From assembly GCA_020744425.1 (NCBI GenBank), contig JAGMUV010000053.1, positions 62,001-126,000 on the forward strand: a DNA stretch of 64,000 bases, read 5' to 3'. Each line of letters starts with the position of its first letter. Position 1 is the first letter of the stretch. Under the pieces are notes generated by a model. The model made no database searches and was not told where the DNA came from. It saw only the letters and a program-made list of their open reading frames with translations. A program made the translations under genes and the position numbers. This stretch comes from Dactylonectria macrodidyma (Eukaryota; Ascomycota; Sordariomycetes; Hypocreales; Nectriaceae). This document shows positions 21,424 to 31,915 of this stretch, piece after piece.

Positions 21424-23950
21424 AGGGTTGCCTCGAGGTAAATTACCAGGAGGTAAATTACCAAAACCCCTAGGTAAATGACAGTCATAAACCTCGGGTT
21501 TATGACCGTCATTTATCACGTGCTTCCAAGCACTATTTGGGGACTACGGAAAGGCGTCGGCGGAATGATATACGCACATACAGTCCGGTGCATTGCTATT
21601 CGTCGGGGATGAGGTACCGACCACACCAAAATTTGCTGTGCGGGGTACGAGAGGTCCATACCCACTGCAGCAGCCCCGTGTTCGTTTCTTCGCCAAAACT
21701 CCCAGATTTGCTACTACAATATGGTAGTATTATATATCTCAAAAGTCAACCTATTTACATTTCGACGTGAATAACAGACTCTGCTTCTGCGTCCGTGCCT
21801 GCAGCTACAAAAATGCAGTCCTGGAAGTCGTCCTCGAGCTCTAAGAGCCTTTTCACGTCAGCCGTCTCCCAGGATTGGCCGCTCGGCATTCTCCAAGGTG
21901 TCTCTTGGGCCGTCTCAAGTCTTCTTAACACCCGACTATTCATATATATGAATGTCAATTTATTGGTGCTAGTGACAGTAAGACGATTGCGAATCTTGTT
22001 GTGGAGGAAATTGATCGAGGAAAAAGATCTGTCAGAAGGTACAGAATTAGCCAAAGCGCCCAGGACTCGTTTGGCCAATGCAGCGAGTGATACATTCATA
22101 GAATGAAGATACCGCCAACTGTCAAGGACGTGTTGGTGGTGTGGAGTGCCCTCGGATGCTGCTCTGTATATGCGACTTCCTGGGCCAAAGAGGTTGCCCT
22201 CCCGAGCCCTGAATTGACAAAACTCCCGGAAGATATTGCTGTATTCCTCAGCGTTAGTGTTATCCTCAAGAAAGTTGTGTGCTCTTCTGACAATGTCTGT
22301 GGTCAACAAATGGTGCTTCGGGTCGGTAGTGGCAGGGTCCAAAGCAAAGGCCAGGTAGTGTATGTCGTCCGTTTGCACGGCAAACCGTTGCTTTCGTAAC
22401 GCTTTCAGTTCTTGGTAGTTTATTAGTGGGTCTTGACCAGCCTCTTCCAATGCGTCCCATGAGGCCTGAATGGATAGCCAACGTGGAATGACCTCGCCAA
22501 GACCCGCGCGGTCGCGTTCTGAGTTGGCTTGGGCATGGCCAATCGGCTGAAGAACTTTGAATAACATTTCCAGATTGGCCCAAAATTCGAGATCATTGAT
22601 ATATGATATCACCTGAGTTAGACTTGATTGTGTCACTTGTTCCTCCTCTTTGACAATTACCAGCTTCATTCCGTTGAGAACAACTGGATCGCGTGCGAAA
22701 GCTCGAAGGGCGTCTTTGTTCTCAAACACAGATTTAACAGCAGCAAGTTGTGTTCCCCAGCGTGTGATTGCAGCAGTGATGAACGCCTTGCGCTGCCCGT
22801 AGCATTCCTGCTGATGAATGCGAAGCCTTGATAACTGCAATTTGGCTTTCTTAAAGAAGGCAATGAGAAAAGCAGCCTTCCCAAGGATTGGCATCCACCG
22901 CTTCGACTCCACAATGTCTTTGATAAGTAATTGAAGTCCGTGAGAATCGCACAAGATATAAAGGCAGTGGCTGAACTCTGGCAGCTCTTTCATTTCTCGA
23001 TGAAGCTTTCTCATTGTGCTACATGTATCTGTACAGATAGCATTCAGCCGCGAGAAATCGTGTCCGAATATGTCAAGAAGAGATGGCTTGATAAGGCTCA
23101 AGGTCGTCAATGCCGTGTGATCATGATCTTTGGTATCGATTGTCGTCCAGTAAAATGCAACTGAACTAGGAATCTCAATAGATATATTGATAATTCGGTT
23201 GCTGGAGATATCATCGGAGGCATCGAATATGACGTTGAGATGCGGGGCCTCGTCCAGAAGAGCCTTGACACGTTGCTGATAGTCCAGGTAGACAGGGTCG
23301 AGGAATGAGGCAATTCGATTGCGATCTGGAGGTTTATATGCCGAATTTAGCATTTGGAATAGTTTCAGTGTCTCAGGCTCTTCATAGAGGGAATAGGGTT
23401 TGCCAGAGGTAAAGACTGCAACAGCAGCTTGACGGTCCAATGCATCCTTAGATGCTTTGCTAACACTATCCAACTTAGTGTTGATGAGCGGTTGTCGGCT
23501 GGGAATGACTTCATGAAGCTGTCGATATGCGGTGCATTGCGTGTGAAGGTGTCGAAGTTGTTTGGAGGTGTGCTTCGCCATAGTCTTTGAGCAGAGCTTG
23601 CAGACTACACGGTTCAGCGTAAAGCCCTCTCCTGAAGCCGGTCGGAAATATTCGTCAATGCCATGAAGTTTAGGACGACCTCCACGATTGGTCATATTGA
23701 CTCAGTAATGACCATAAATAGTTGTTGTCGGTGAAGAAATCTCAACAGCAAAGTATCGGGGGGTGATAAAGCCTCCTCAGGAGTCGCAACAACTCGTGGT
23801 CGTCCCCTACCCCAACCCCTTTTGGGATATTCACTAAACCCAGTTAGGAAGGAGGTTTATGACGGTAAATTACCCGTCAGTTGGTGTTTATGACGTCAAT
23901 TGGTAACTTGGGGTTTATGACGTCAAAAAGGCATCCCTAATCGCAACCCT
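21424..23950 (-). mobile_element. hAT-family DNA transposon, full length
   Basis: Ends read AGGGTTGC at the left and GCAACCCT at the right (8-bp inverted tips). Inside both ends is a cluster of GGTAAATTACC and GGTTTATGAC(G)GTCA-like direct repeats (21436-21520 and 23860-23930), typical hAT subterminal binding arrays. Flanks TGCATACT and TGCCGTACT are similar but not identical, so the 8-bp target duplication is imperfect. It lies about 110 bp downstream of the aromatic hydroxylase stop codon. Confidence 0.82.
21755..23695 (-). CDS. hAT transposase
   Basis: Single 646-aa frame, no introns or stops. The N-terminus has a BED-like zinc finger (VCKLCSKTMAKHTS...LRHLHTQC, about residues 30-55) after the motif GRPKLHGIDEYF. 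The RNase-H-like core has a first catalytic Asp in ICTDTCSTM and the RW motif ITRWGTQLAAV in the helical insertion. The C-terminal dimerisation domain is VLGALANSVPSDRSFSSINFLHNKIRNRL, corresponding to the hATC signature (A..P.SER.FS......R..L). Length and domain order fit a complete hAT transposase, so it may be functional. Confidence 0.9.
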   Translation of the reverse strand: MTNRGGRPKLHGIDEYFRPASGEGFTLNRVVCKLCSKTMAKHTSKQLRHLHTQCTAYRQLHEVIPSRQPLINTKLDSVSKASKDALDRQAAVAVFTSGKPYSLYEEPETLKLFQMLNSAYKPPDRNRIASFLDPVYLDYQQRVKALLDEAPHLNVIFDASDDISSNRIINISIEIPSSVAFYWTTIDTKDHDHTALTTLSLIKPSLLDIFGHDFSRLNAICTDTCSTMRKLHREMKELPEFSHCLYILCDSHGLQLLIKDIVESKRWMPILGKAAFLIAFFKKAKLQLSRLRIHQQECYGQRKAFITAAITRWGTQLAAVKSVFENKDALRAFARDPVVLNGMKLVIVKEEEQVTQSSLTQVISYINDLEFWANLEMLFKVLQPIGHAQANSERDRAGLGEVIPRWLSIQASWDALEEAGQDPLINYQELKALRKQRFAVQTDDIHYLAFALDPATTDPKHHLLTTDIVRRAHNFLEDNTNAEEYSNIFREFCQFRAREGNLFGPGSRIYRAASEGTPHHQHVLDSWRYLHSMNVSLAALAKRVLGALANSVPSDRSFSSINFLHNKIRNRLTVTSTNKLTFIYMNSRVLRRLETAQETPWRMPSGQSWETADVKRLLELEDDFQDCIFVAAGTDAEAESVIHVEM

Positions 23951-24029
23951 TGCCGTACTGGTTACGCAGGACAATGCCGCGCTTAGGCTGTTCCGTACGT
24001 TGGTAGACGTGCTAGTATATAGACGTATG

Positions 24030-24267
24030 CATACATACAGTGGGCTTCTTCTCCACGAGGTACTTGATAATGGTGGAGGGGCCGTTCTTCTTTATGACTG
24101 TCACTCATGGTTAATACCGTAGGTATCCGTACGGATCCGTACATATACACACCATCAAGGACCCATGCGGTGAGCTCCGCGCCGTGAGTGATGCCATTGG
24201 GCTGGGTGGTGGGGACCTTAGCGGGCAAGTCCATACCCGCAATCTTCTGAGGGAACTCGTACGCCAT
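24030..24267 (-). pseudogene. N-terminal fragment of an unidentified gene
   Basis: Minus strand from ATG 24267: MAYEFPQKIAGMDLPAKVP, continuing to HGAELTAWVLDG. A plausible GTGTGT...AAAG intron then leads to NGPSTIIKYLVEKKPT, after which the frame is lost in tandem-like TATG/CATA sequence. The amino-acid composition and the putative intron suggest a real 5' gene end. I do not recognise the family. It lies just outside the right end of the hAT element. Confidence 0.35.
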
Positions 24268-24279
24268 CGTGCGGACCAA

Positions 24280-25558
24280 TACGAGGGCGAGTTTGTATGA
24301 TATTGTAAGAATGAGTGCCGGTTGGTACGGAGTTGTACGAATGAAGGTCTATGTACGTCAGGACCTTATGTGGGTTGTGTGGCGAGGAAGGAAAGTCAAG
24401 ACTCGAGCGAGAAGCAGCCACCCCCACTGCGCGATGATTGGCTGAAAACATTTTTAAGGGGTCGCCCCTTTAGGAGCATCACTACGAATATGCACATGCG
24501 GAGCGGTACGAATTTTTAAAATTCACCTGGGGGGTCACCATATCCTCGCACGGTCCAATTTTGAATTTTGTTACAGTAAGCCCTGCGGGCTTCCGTAGCA
24601 CTTTTTAATCAGACCCTATGATAAAAGTGGGTGTTGGAAAGGGGAGGGGCGGGGTAGCAAGCGGATTCCAACCGACCGGCAAGGAAAAGCGGCACCATCT
24701 CGTTAGTAAAATGGTCTGACCTTGAGTATGTAAGCGGCGGTTGGTATGTTTTGTAAAGTCCGAAACTCAATATGTCCTGAGGTTTCAATATCCCTTAAGG
24801 AAAGTGTTAGATTGTGACCCTATTTTGAAACCTCTAATAGATCGATATCCTGACCTTAGTCAAAAAAGGCGTGAGATGACATGAAACCCCTCCAAAGAAA
24901 AGAGGGGGCCGGCAGATCCTAGATTAAGACAATCATCATCTGTTACGTAATAACTACTGTGGGATGCGGGACAATAACATAGTAAATTTGACTCATCTCT
25001 TCATAAAGGAAAATGGCAGCTAAAGGCTGTCTTAAGTATGCGCTGGGCTCTGCAGGATGCAGAGCTCGGCCAATCTCTCTAACTTCTCTAACAACCTGAG
25101 ATGACCTCAGCTAAGCTTACGAACCCTTGTTCCAAAGCTCGGAGCTTCGACTCTGTACTTTGCCTCTGTCATTAACCTAACCGCAAGCCTAGGCACCCTT
25201 GCTATCGCTATCTCTCCGTGACTATGACCCCATTGACTGTGATTTCATCGTTAGTCTCCGCACCCGATTAAACACTTATCCCTTGACTGAATTGACGGCG
25301 ACAGATCTAATAGAAGCTATACTAATGGGCACCTCTAATCCTATTAGATTGGATCATGTATAGAGCACCGGATCGATCGGGTGGTCACGTGGTGACAGCC
25401 GCGGTACGACTCCCCCCGCCCCCGGCTTCCCCACCATTCCCAGGAGGCCCCTCATCGGGATCCCCCACCGTCGGACATTCTGCTAGTTGACACACATATC
25501 TGTATATTGGCAAGGGTGCTGTTGCTTATGACTCGCTTTACGTGGTATATTCTCCAAG
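24280..25558. other. gene-free decayed stretch
   Basis: No gene seen in about 1.3 kb. It contains a short near-palindrome AAGCCCTGCGGGCTT near 24578, simple G- and C-rich runs near 25405-25440, and AT-rich decayed DNA. A relic transposon is possible but not supported. Confidence 0.4.
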
Positions 25559-27255
25559 ATGTTGACTGCTAGTAACCAGACCAGCCGGGCAAGCTCAGAC
25601 ATGCCTCCGACGCACAAGACAGATCTTGAAATGGCCCATTACAAGCACTGCGAGACTTTGGATCTCAATGATGCTCATGCAGCAGCCTTGCATGAAGATC
25701 CACCGTAGTCAGCGAAGCTGAGCCTCCATATCATACTTTCTGTCATTGTATGCGTTTGATCACGTTAGAGAAAGTATTATGTCGAGTTGTTGCAGCCTTC
25801 GGTTTCGTCGCCCCTGTCTGGACCATTTCTATGGTCAGCGGCATCGTGACGCAGCTAGGTGGCGCGCTCAACGATACGCAGAATGTTTCCTGGCTCATCA
25901 GCGGGTGGTCCGTGGCCGGTGCCGTATCCTTCTCCATTGCGGGAAGTTTTAGCGACATCTTCGGACGACGTTTTGTGATTTTACTCTGTCAATTCTTGAC
26001 TATAGTCAGTTGTGTATGTTCGCTGCCCATTGATCGCTTTCTCGCTCTCTGGAATAAGTTAGTGCGGGCGTCCTAGCCCCGCTTTGCATCGGTGTCACCA
26101 CGATCATTGTCTGCAGGGTGTTGTCAAGCTCCGGAGACCTTCGCTTACTGTTGGATGTCAAGGGCAAGGATCACAACCATCGTGAATAGCTTCACGGTCA
26201 GCGTGAACGCTACACCATCACTAACGACAGGCAACAGCCTGGTGCCTATGAGATCAGCAGACTGAACACAGGTATAAGAGACCGACTTTCGTCGCTCCTT
26301 TTAGATAGGGAGGCTCAGGTTTTTTAGTCCTCAATCTACACTGGTCTTTTGTTCAATGTCTGCATTTGTGTATCGGTGCTAGGTTGACAGGTGTACGATT
26401 TTACACTGGCCAAGCACACGTTGTTTCCCTTGGAGTTTCTATGACATTATCGTGAGTATACCATTCTTCTATTGGTCACATTCGTTTCTGGATTCATCTA
26501 ATACTCTATGAGCGCCATCTTGCCCCAAGTCACGCTCTATATTCTCACGAACGACCCGATTCAAATCGGCGTCACCCATATTCTCAATGACATCGGACAA
26601 GTCATCTTAGGATGCTTTTGATCATTGATCATTGGGAAAGTTAAACACCTCAAACTGCAGCTTATTATCTTCACGACGATCATGACGGTGGGCACGGCTA
26701 CCCTCGCTGCTGCCGTAGGAATACACAAGTTCGCGTTTTTGGCCCTTTAATTCTTTGCCGTCGGCCCCTTCCCGACACTCACCTCTCTGGTCTACGTAAT
26801 AGCAGGTCTTAGCGTTCCTTTGCGCCAGTTGGTGCTTGAGATTGGTCTCATTGGTAGACTGCGCAGCGCAGGGGGTAGCTTTGGCAACTCGTTGCTCAGC
26901 ACCATTTTGAACCCTATCACAGACAAGAGGCTGGGACCGACGATTGCCCAGGCAGCCGTCACACATGGCTTTCTGACCCAAGAAGCAGTTGCGCTCACCG
27001 GAGCAACGATTTAAAACGCTGTGGGTGTGCCAGGAGTTTTGCCAGCGTTCTGGGTATCACCTCGGCAGTGGAAACGGCGGCCACAGCAGCGCTTCAAGAT
27101 GTGCACATCTACGCTTTCCAACTCGTTTTTTAAGGCTTTCTTGGCCTTTGGCGGTTAACAGCCATACTGCCGTTCGGTTGAAGAAAGGACATCTCCTTCA
27201 CGAGAAGCACGTGGCGACACCAGCTGCGAAGGACACGACCGATGCCGCTCATTAG
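25559..27255 (+). pseudogene. MFS efflux transporter, TRI12-like, broken
   Basis: Recognisable pieces of a 14-helix MFS pump of the fungal TRI12/siderophore-type group. ATG at 25559 is followed by a hydrophilic leader with an in-frame stop. Then comes FGFVAPVWTISMVSGIV, LNDTQNVSWLISGWSVAGAVSFSIAGSFSDIFGRRFV (the MFS motif-A region), a gap, AILPQVTLYILTNDPIQIGV, and a C-terminal helix block with GGSFGNSLLSTILNPIT. Stops and frame changes occur throughout, including a TGA after QVILGCF and a TAA after FAFLAL, and several hundred bases around 26080-26230 are unreadable. The gene is non-functional. The name denotes family resemblance only; no other trichothecene genes are visible. Confidence 0.82.
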
Positions 27256-27730
27256 GTGGGCTTTCATGATGATGTGATCTTTTCGTTAAAATGAAAATTG
27301 CAGTCAGAGACGGGTAGCGACAAGGCAGGTGGACCTTCATTGAATTGTACCCTACAAATCCGCCCAGAAGTCCTCTCGCGGACTCACAATGCGGCAAGGA
27401 TTCCTCTTGTCCGCCTTACGGGCATTTCCAGCTCCCAGTCCGAGTACTCCTGGCATTATGTATGTTAGTCTAGGCTCCCCTAGGACCATTTGATCGAGAA
27501 TATGGACTGCTTCAACCTTTAATCTTTGATATGTTTGTCGTAATGCGTTTGGGCAATGTCATTTTTTCCTGACCATACTCAGAGATGCTACACCAGCCAG
27601 AAGTTAAGTCTCCAAATCATATGTGAACCCTGCAGCTTGATCATTTCAATGGCCAGAACACGCCAAAGGTACATTTCATGTGTGAGTTTTCATCTCGGAC
27701 AAGGCAAGAGATTCCTATAACAGCTAAATT
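27256..27730. other. intergenic between MFS relic and hydrolase
   Basis: No gene seen. It should include the 3' UTR of the minus-strand hydrolase. Confidence 0.4.
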
Positions 27731-29733
27731 CTATCCACTCTGTGATAGATATACTTTCAACGACGAGGGATGATCCTTGCCGGTATGCACAGTATGCTTG
27801 CCAACATTGTGATTGACGATCCTGCCCTCCAGCTCGTCGAACTCCTTCTCAATCGGCAGGGAACCCTTTATATGCAGCATCAAAGATTCCCCGGCGTCGA
27901 AGATCATGCCTCCAGCCCAAAGACCGATATCCAACGGGACAACAGTTCCTGCAGGAATCTTCTCCTCTTTGTCGTGTGGGTGCCACAAGTACAGCCCCGA
28001 AAGTAGCGCTCGCTGTTCGGGTGTGTACCCTGGCTCGTCGATAACTTTGCGATGCGACGCGCGAAGACGACCGTTCGGGCCGACGTATCGGTAGACGTTG
28101 GTTCGTGGGATGTCATCCTCGGTGGTTCCCGGTGGCAGGTCCTTGAAGGGAATATTGAAGTGATGCAGAGCGGAACCGTTCTTGTCGAGCTTGCGGACGA
28201 CGACGTAGACGTCGAAATCGTCCGAATCGGGTGTGGACATGTAGAGTTGAGTGCGTGCGAAACCGGTAAGTTCCGTGTACTTATCGAATTTGTGGACAAA
28301 ACTGACGCCCTGGTCGTCTTTATCGTTTGCCTGGTAGCTCACGGTATTCGCATCAGCTTTTGGCTGGTCGGCAAGGGCCCCATTACCGGCGTCGAGGTAC
28401 AAGGTTTCTATCCGGAACTCGGGAGGCGGATAGCTGCTGATGACTCGATCGACGACCGAAGGTCGATTATAGCCTAGCAGAGACAAGCGCATGTATGGGG
28501 TGCTGGGCCAGTCGTTCTTGATCCCCTTCAAGTAGTAGTCGAAAAACTTTTGCGCTTCATCAATGTATTTGGGTTGATAGATATCGTGCCACTCTTGAGT
28601 GGAGCAGAAGCGTAGCCTGTACCGATCGTAAGAACACAATCCAGATCTGGGCAGAACGGTGATACAGTACCATTTTTCTTTGGATGAAGATAAGAAAAAT
28701 CCACGTAGGGAGCCTTCCGTGTGCAAGCCCGTTGAATAACTTGCCGTCACGTACATGGGAAGGTCGATATTCTTCAACTTTGGCCTTTTGTCGTCCCAGT
28801 ATGCACTGAATAAAGGGCTCACTGTGTCGACCATCTTGCCGACATCCTCTCTCCGGTTCTTACCTTGGGTGGAACCTTAGCACTTGTTAGATCATATGAA
28901 GGGGGAAGACGGCCTTACCACCAAATAATTGAAAGAGCAAGTCCCAGAATGCGTGGTCCGGGATACCTCCTCTGCAAATTGATTCCCTGTAATAATCCCC
29001 CAGACCTTCCCATGGAGCAAGGGCTTTCAGATGGGGTGGTTTCTCGGCAGCAATAAGCCTGTGATTAGATTAGCGACCGATTTCTCGACGCAGACTCGTA
29101 CTAGACAAACCATTGAGTCGTCCCCAGCCAGGAATTTCCATAGAGGGCAACGTTGCCATTGCACCAAGGCTGAGTTCCGATCCACTCTATGGTATCATAA
29201 CCATCGCGAGCTTCCTGTGAGAAGTTAGGAGGCTTGAGACTACATCAAGGCTACGTACCTCATACCTGTGTTCCATAGACATAGAAATCCCCTTCCGAAT
29301 TCCATGTGCCGCGTGCGTCGACATTGACAACGGCATAGCCCCGAGGACACCACTCAGCGGGGTCCGGAGCCTCGAACTTTTCCAGTCCGCTTGTCCCATT
29401 CAGAGGGATCCCAACACGAAAGGGATGCGTGTCAAGCGTCAACGCTCCTGATCCGGTTTTGCCGTAAGGACTCCATGGAAGCAGAGCCGGTAGGCGCTCG
29501 TTTTCTGAGACAGCGGGGCGGAAAACATCCCCGTACAGGACAGTTCCATCTCTGAGCTTGATTGGGATGTCCTTATCAAAAAGTAGGTCTATGGGCAGCG
29601 GTCGTCGCCCAGGATCCTTTGTCCATCCCTTGGGCAGGACTTTGGTTTCTCTCCCAAATGTTGTCCAAACTCCAGGAAATTCATGACAGTGCTCAGCAAA
29701 GGCAATCTCGGTGTCTCCGATCTTAGTCGCCAT
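27731..29733 (-). CDS. CocE/NonD-type alpha/beta hydrolase
   Basis: Starts at ATG 29733 (MATKIGDTEIAFAEHCHEF). An upstream in-frame Met at 29949 exists but lies in the repeat-bearing leader. Exon 1 runs to 29266 and contains PIKLRDGTVLYGDVFRP and GYAVVNVDARGTWNSEGDF, the N-terminal CocE hallmarks. Later exons (from 29214) read EARDGYDTIEWIG, then the nucleophile elbow LYGNSWLGTTQW (GxSxxG), then KPPHLKALAPWEGLGDYYRE. After further introns the C-terminal part includes EWHDIYQPKYIDEAQKFFDYYLKG and the jelly-roll X-Pro dipeptidyl-peptidase C-domain near GMIFDAGESLMLHIKG. All disruptions resolve as GT-AG introns, so it appears functional. The family hydrolyses esters, amides or acyl peptides. It lies next to a metallo-hydrolase and a monooxygenase, which suggests a small pathway. 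Confidence 0.87.
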
Positions 29734-29849
29734 AGTGCCGTAGTGTCGTGGTGTCGTTTTCCTTATCAACTGAGGGTTCGTTACGGAGTAGACGGAACTG
29801 TATTTATCGAAGGCCAATGTGAAGCCGGAATTGCGGGGCCCAGCCGCCC

Positions 29850-29925
29850 GGTCAGTGGCGGGGCCGAAGGCGGTTGTGACCACCATATGCCCGATCAGTG
29901 GCGGGGCCGCAGGCGGTTTTGACCA
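29850..29925. repeat. two 33-bp direct repeats upstream of the hydrolase gene
   Basis: Copies at 29850-29882 and 29893-29925 (43-bp period, about 3 mismatches) share CAGTGGCGGGGCCG and GGCGGTT.TGACCA. Each contains CGGGGCCG, i.e. CGG and CCG triplets facing each other two bases apart, a layout some Zn2Cys6 factors recognise. They lie 117-192 bp upstream of the start codon at 29733. Confidence 0.6.
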
Positions 29926-30060
29926 TCCCCCCAACCCCCCGAGATCCAATTCAACTTACGTCATTTTGGAGCCAGCAGTACACCCGGCGGATCCAATCTC
30001 TCTATTCGAGCAATGGTTACCTAGGGCTAGAAGGCATTTGTCTACAATAGCCAGCTCGTA

Positions 30061-30090
30061 GTGGTGGTGGTGGTGGTGGTGGTGGTGGTG
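30061..30090. repeat. GTG trinucleotide microsatellite
   Basis: About ten uninterrupted GTG units in the spacer between the hydrolase 5' region and the metallo-hydrolase 3' end. Confidence 0.9.
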
Positions 30091-30326
30091 TAGTAATTAC
30101 CGGGAGCTTGGTCTTGTCAGACAATGGCCAATTTAACCACCTTTCCACACGGTGCTACACTAATTAGAATACATCGCGTCTATACAATTTCGGAGTCAAG
30201 TAGACCAGCTACTACTGGGATTTCACTGGTGTCCCATGGGCTACTGAAGAACCTGGTTGAACGGGTGGGTATGAAATCATGCTCGAGGAAGAATTGCGGG
30301 AGTACAGATTTTTTTATTAAAAATAT

Positions 30327-31540
30327 CTAGAATAGCTTGTATGTGACGGCCGGCTTCAAGTCCATGACCTTACATTGTGTTTTGGCTTCAACCAGCTCGG
30401 TAGCCGGTTTCGTATCCACCCGAAGCGGTTTTACAGCACTGGAGAGGTATAAGTTCAGACTGTGTCAAGATAGAATAGGGAATGCATGATCGAAACATAC
30501 CTGTCATCATGTAAGCACCAGATGACTGTAGGCGGGAAACCGAGCCATTCCAGCTCGTCGACTGCGAATTGTGCGGCGGAACCATCAAAGGGTCTACCGT
30601 TGAGATTCCCACGGCCGGCAATTCCTAGGATCGCCACATCGGGCTTGGGCTCTAGATCCTGCAGGATTCCCTTATAAGCGCCTAGATGTGCGCTCCAGAG
30701 CACTGTCTTCTTCTCGCCGAAGAGCAAGTTAAACGCCAACTGGCCTCCGTCGCAAGCCGACATGACATTTTGCTTCCTGTCAGCCACATAATCGGCAAAT
30801 GAGCGCTGGCCGTCGTTCATCTTGTCTCGCGGCATCAACTCGCCCATTCTGAGCATGCCGTACCTCATTCCTCGGTTTACATCAATCGTGCAGGCATATG
30901 GATTGGCTGAGCCCGTGTAGACCTTGCCCGTGTCGAAGACGTCGGGTAAGTCGTGAGGCCCGTTGCCCGGCAGCAGGCAGTGAAGTGAGGGCCAAACATG
31001 GACCGACATGACGGCCAAAGATGGATGCGGCAGCGGAGGCGCTCCAGGCGGTCCAGGGGCAGTGGGACATTCGCCGCTTACGGCTTTTTCCCGATCAGAT
31101 TTCGAGAAGAGGGGGATCCGTTCACCGCCGGCGACAGAGATGAGCTGTTCTTCTGGAACGCCAGCCGCGCGAAGATGGTTGACAGCCTCAGCATTTGCGA
31201 CAATCACTGCTCCGGTTTTGAGAGCGAGTCGATCAGCTCCTGGTAGACTGCTAGCATGTGAGCCATTGCCATAGCAAAGATAGGTATTTAACAGACTGAT
31301 CGAAATGTGCATGAGATATGAAGATGTAATACGCTTCAGAGACATCGTCGATTGGAAGGTACTTTTCAAGCACCGAAGGCCGCTCAAGCCAGGTGTCCAG
31401 GAAAATTGTCAATCCTCCCCATCTTACTCTGTAGGTAGTCGCTCCTAGTTCTCCCAGTCAGTCTGTTGATGAGAGCAGGTATTATGCATCGCCCATTTAC
31501 CAAACCACTCGAGCAAGACTTGATCGCTCTCAGAAACCAT
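30327..31540 (-). CDS. metallo-beta-lactamase-fold hydrolase (UlaG-like)
   Basis: At least four exons from ATG 31540 (MVSESDQVLLEWFG). A GTAAAT...CTAG intron leads to GATTYRVRWGGLTIFLDTWLERPSVL. The zinc motif reads ISHAHFD at the end of one exon, and the following His codon is split by a GTCTGT...GCTAGCAG intron, giving HAHFDHLPGADRL, the HxHxDH signature. Further marks are AVIVANAEAVNHLRAAGVPEEQL, SVHVWPSLHC and PDVAILGIAGRG. The last exon after the GTATGT...CACAG intron ends in TAG at 30327-30329. The fold binds two metals and usually hydrolyses lactones, phosphoesters or thioesters; the substrate is unknown. It is divergently transcribed from the FAD monooxygenase across 375 bp. Confidence 0.85.
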
Positions 31541-31915
31541 TTCGCCGAATTCAAGCTCAGTTGCGCGGGCTAACAAGGAAGGGATTTGGAGCGTCGAACG
31601 CGTCACTCAAACTCAGCTAAGCTATCTTATAGTTTTTTGTCAGTCTCAGCACGAAACCCGCACTCTGAAGATTGAACGTAGCGTCGGAGCTACCCCGCCC
31701 CCACAAGTTGATGAACTCGGTTACCGTATTGCAAGCGGGGGAGGCCGATGCCATTGCCGCGCATGCTCTGGGTCGATGGCAGCGTTGGAAACCGGGTACT
31801 AGTGCATATAAGAAAGTGCCTTTTCTCAGACAAAAGAAGCATTACCATACAGGAACATGGAGAACGCCCATCCACGCCTGCAACATCTCGATACTAGCAC
31901 CCCCAAGCACACGCC
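31541..31915. promoter_or_regulatory. divergent promoter region
   Basis: 375 bp between two start codons (metallo-hydrolase on minus, FAD monooxygenase on plus), so both promoters must lie here and the genes are probably co-regulated. No clear TATA box or inverted CGG pair was identified by eye. Confidence 0.55.

Noticed and set aside
25559..27255. A trichothecene gene cluster suggested by the TRI12-like fragment
   Set aside because: No terpene synthase, P450 or other TRI-type gene is present in the window. The fragment is a generic MFS-family pseudogene.
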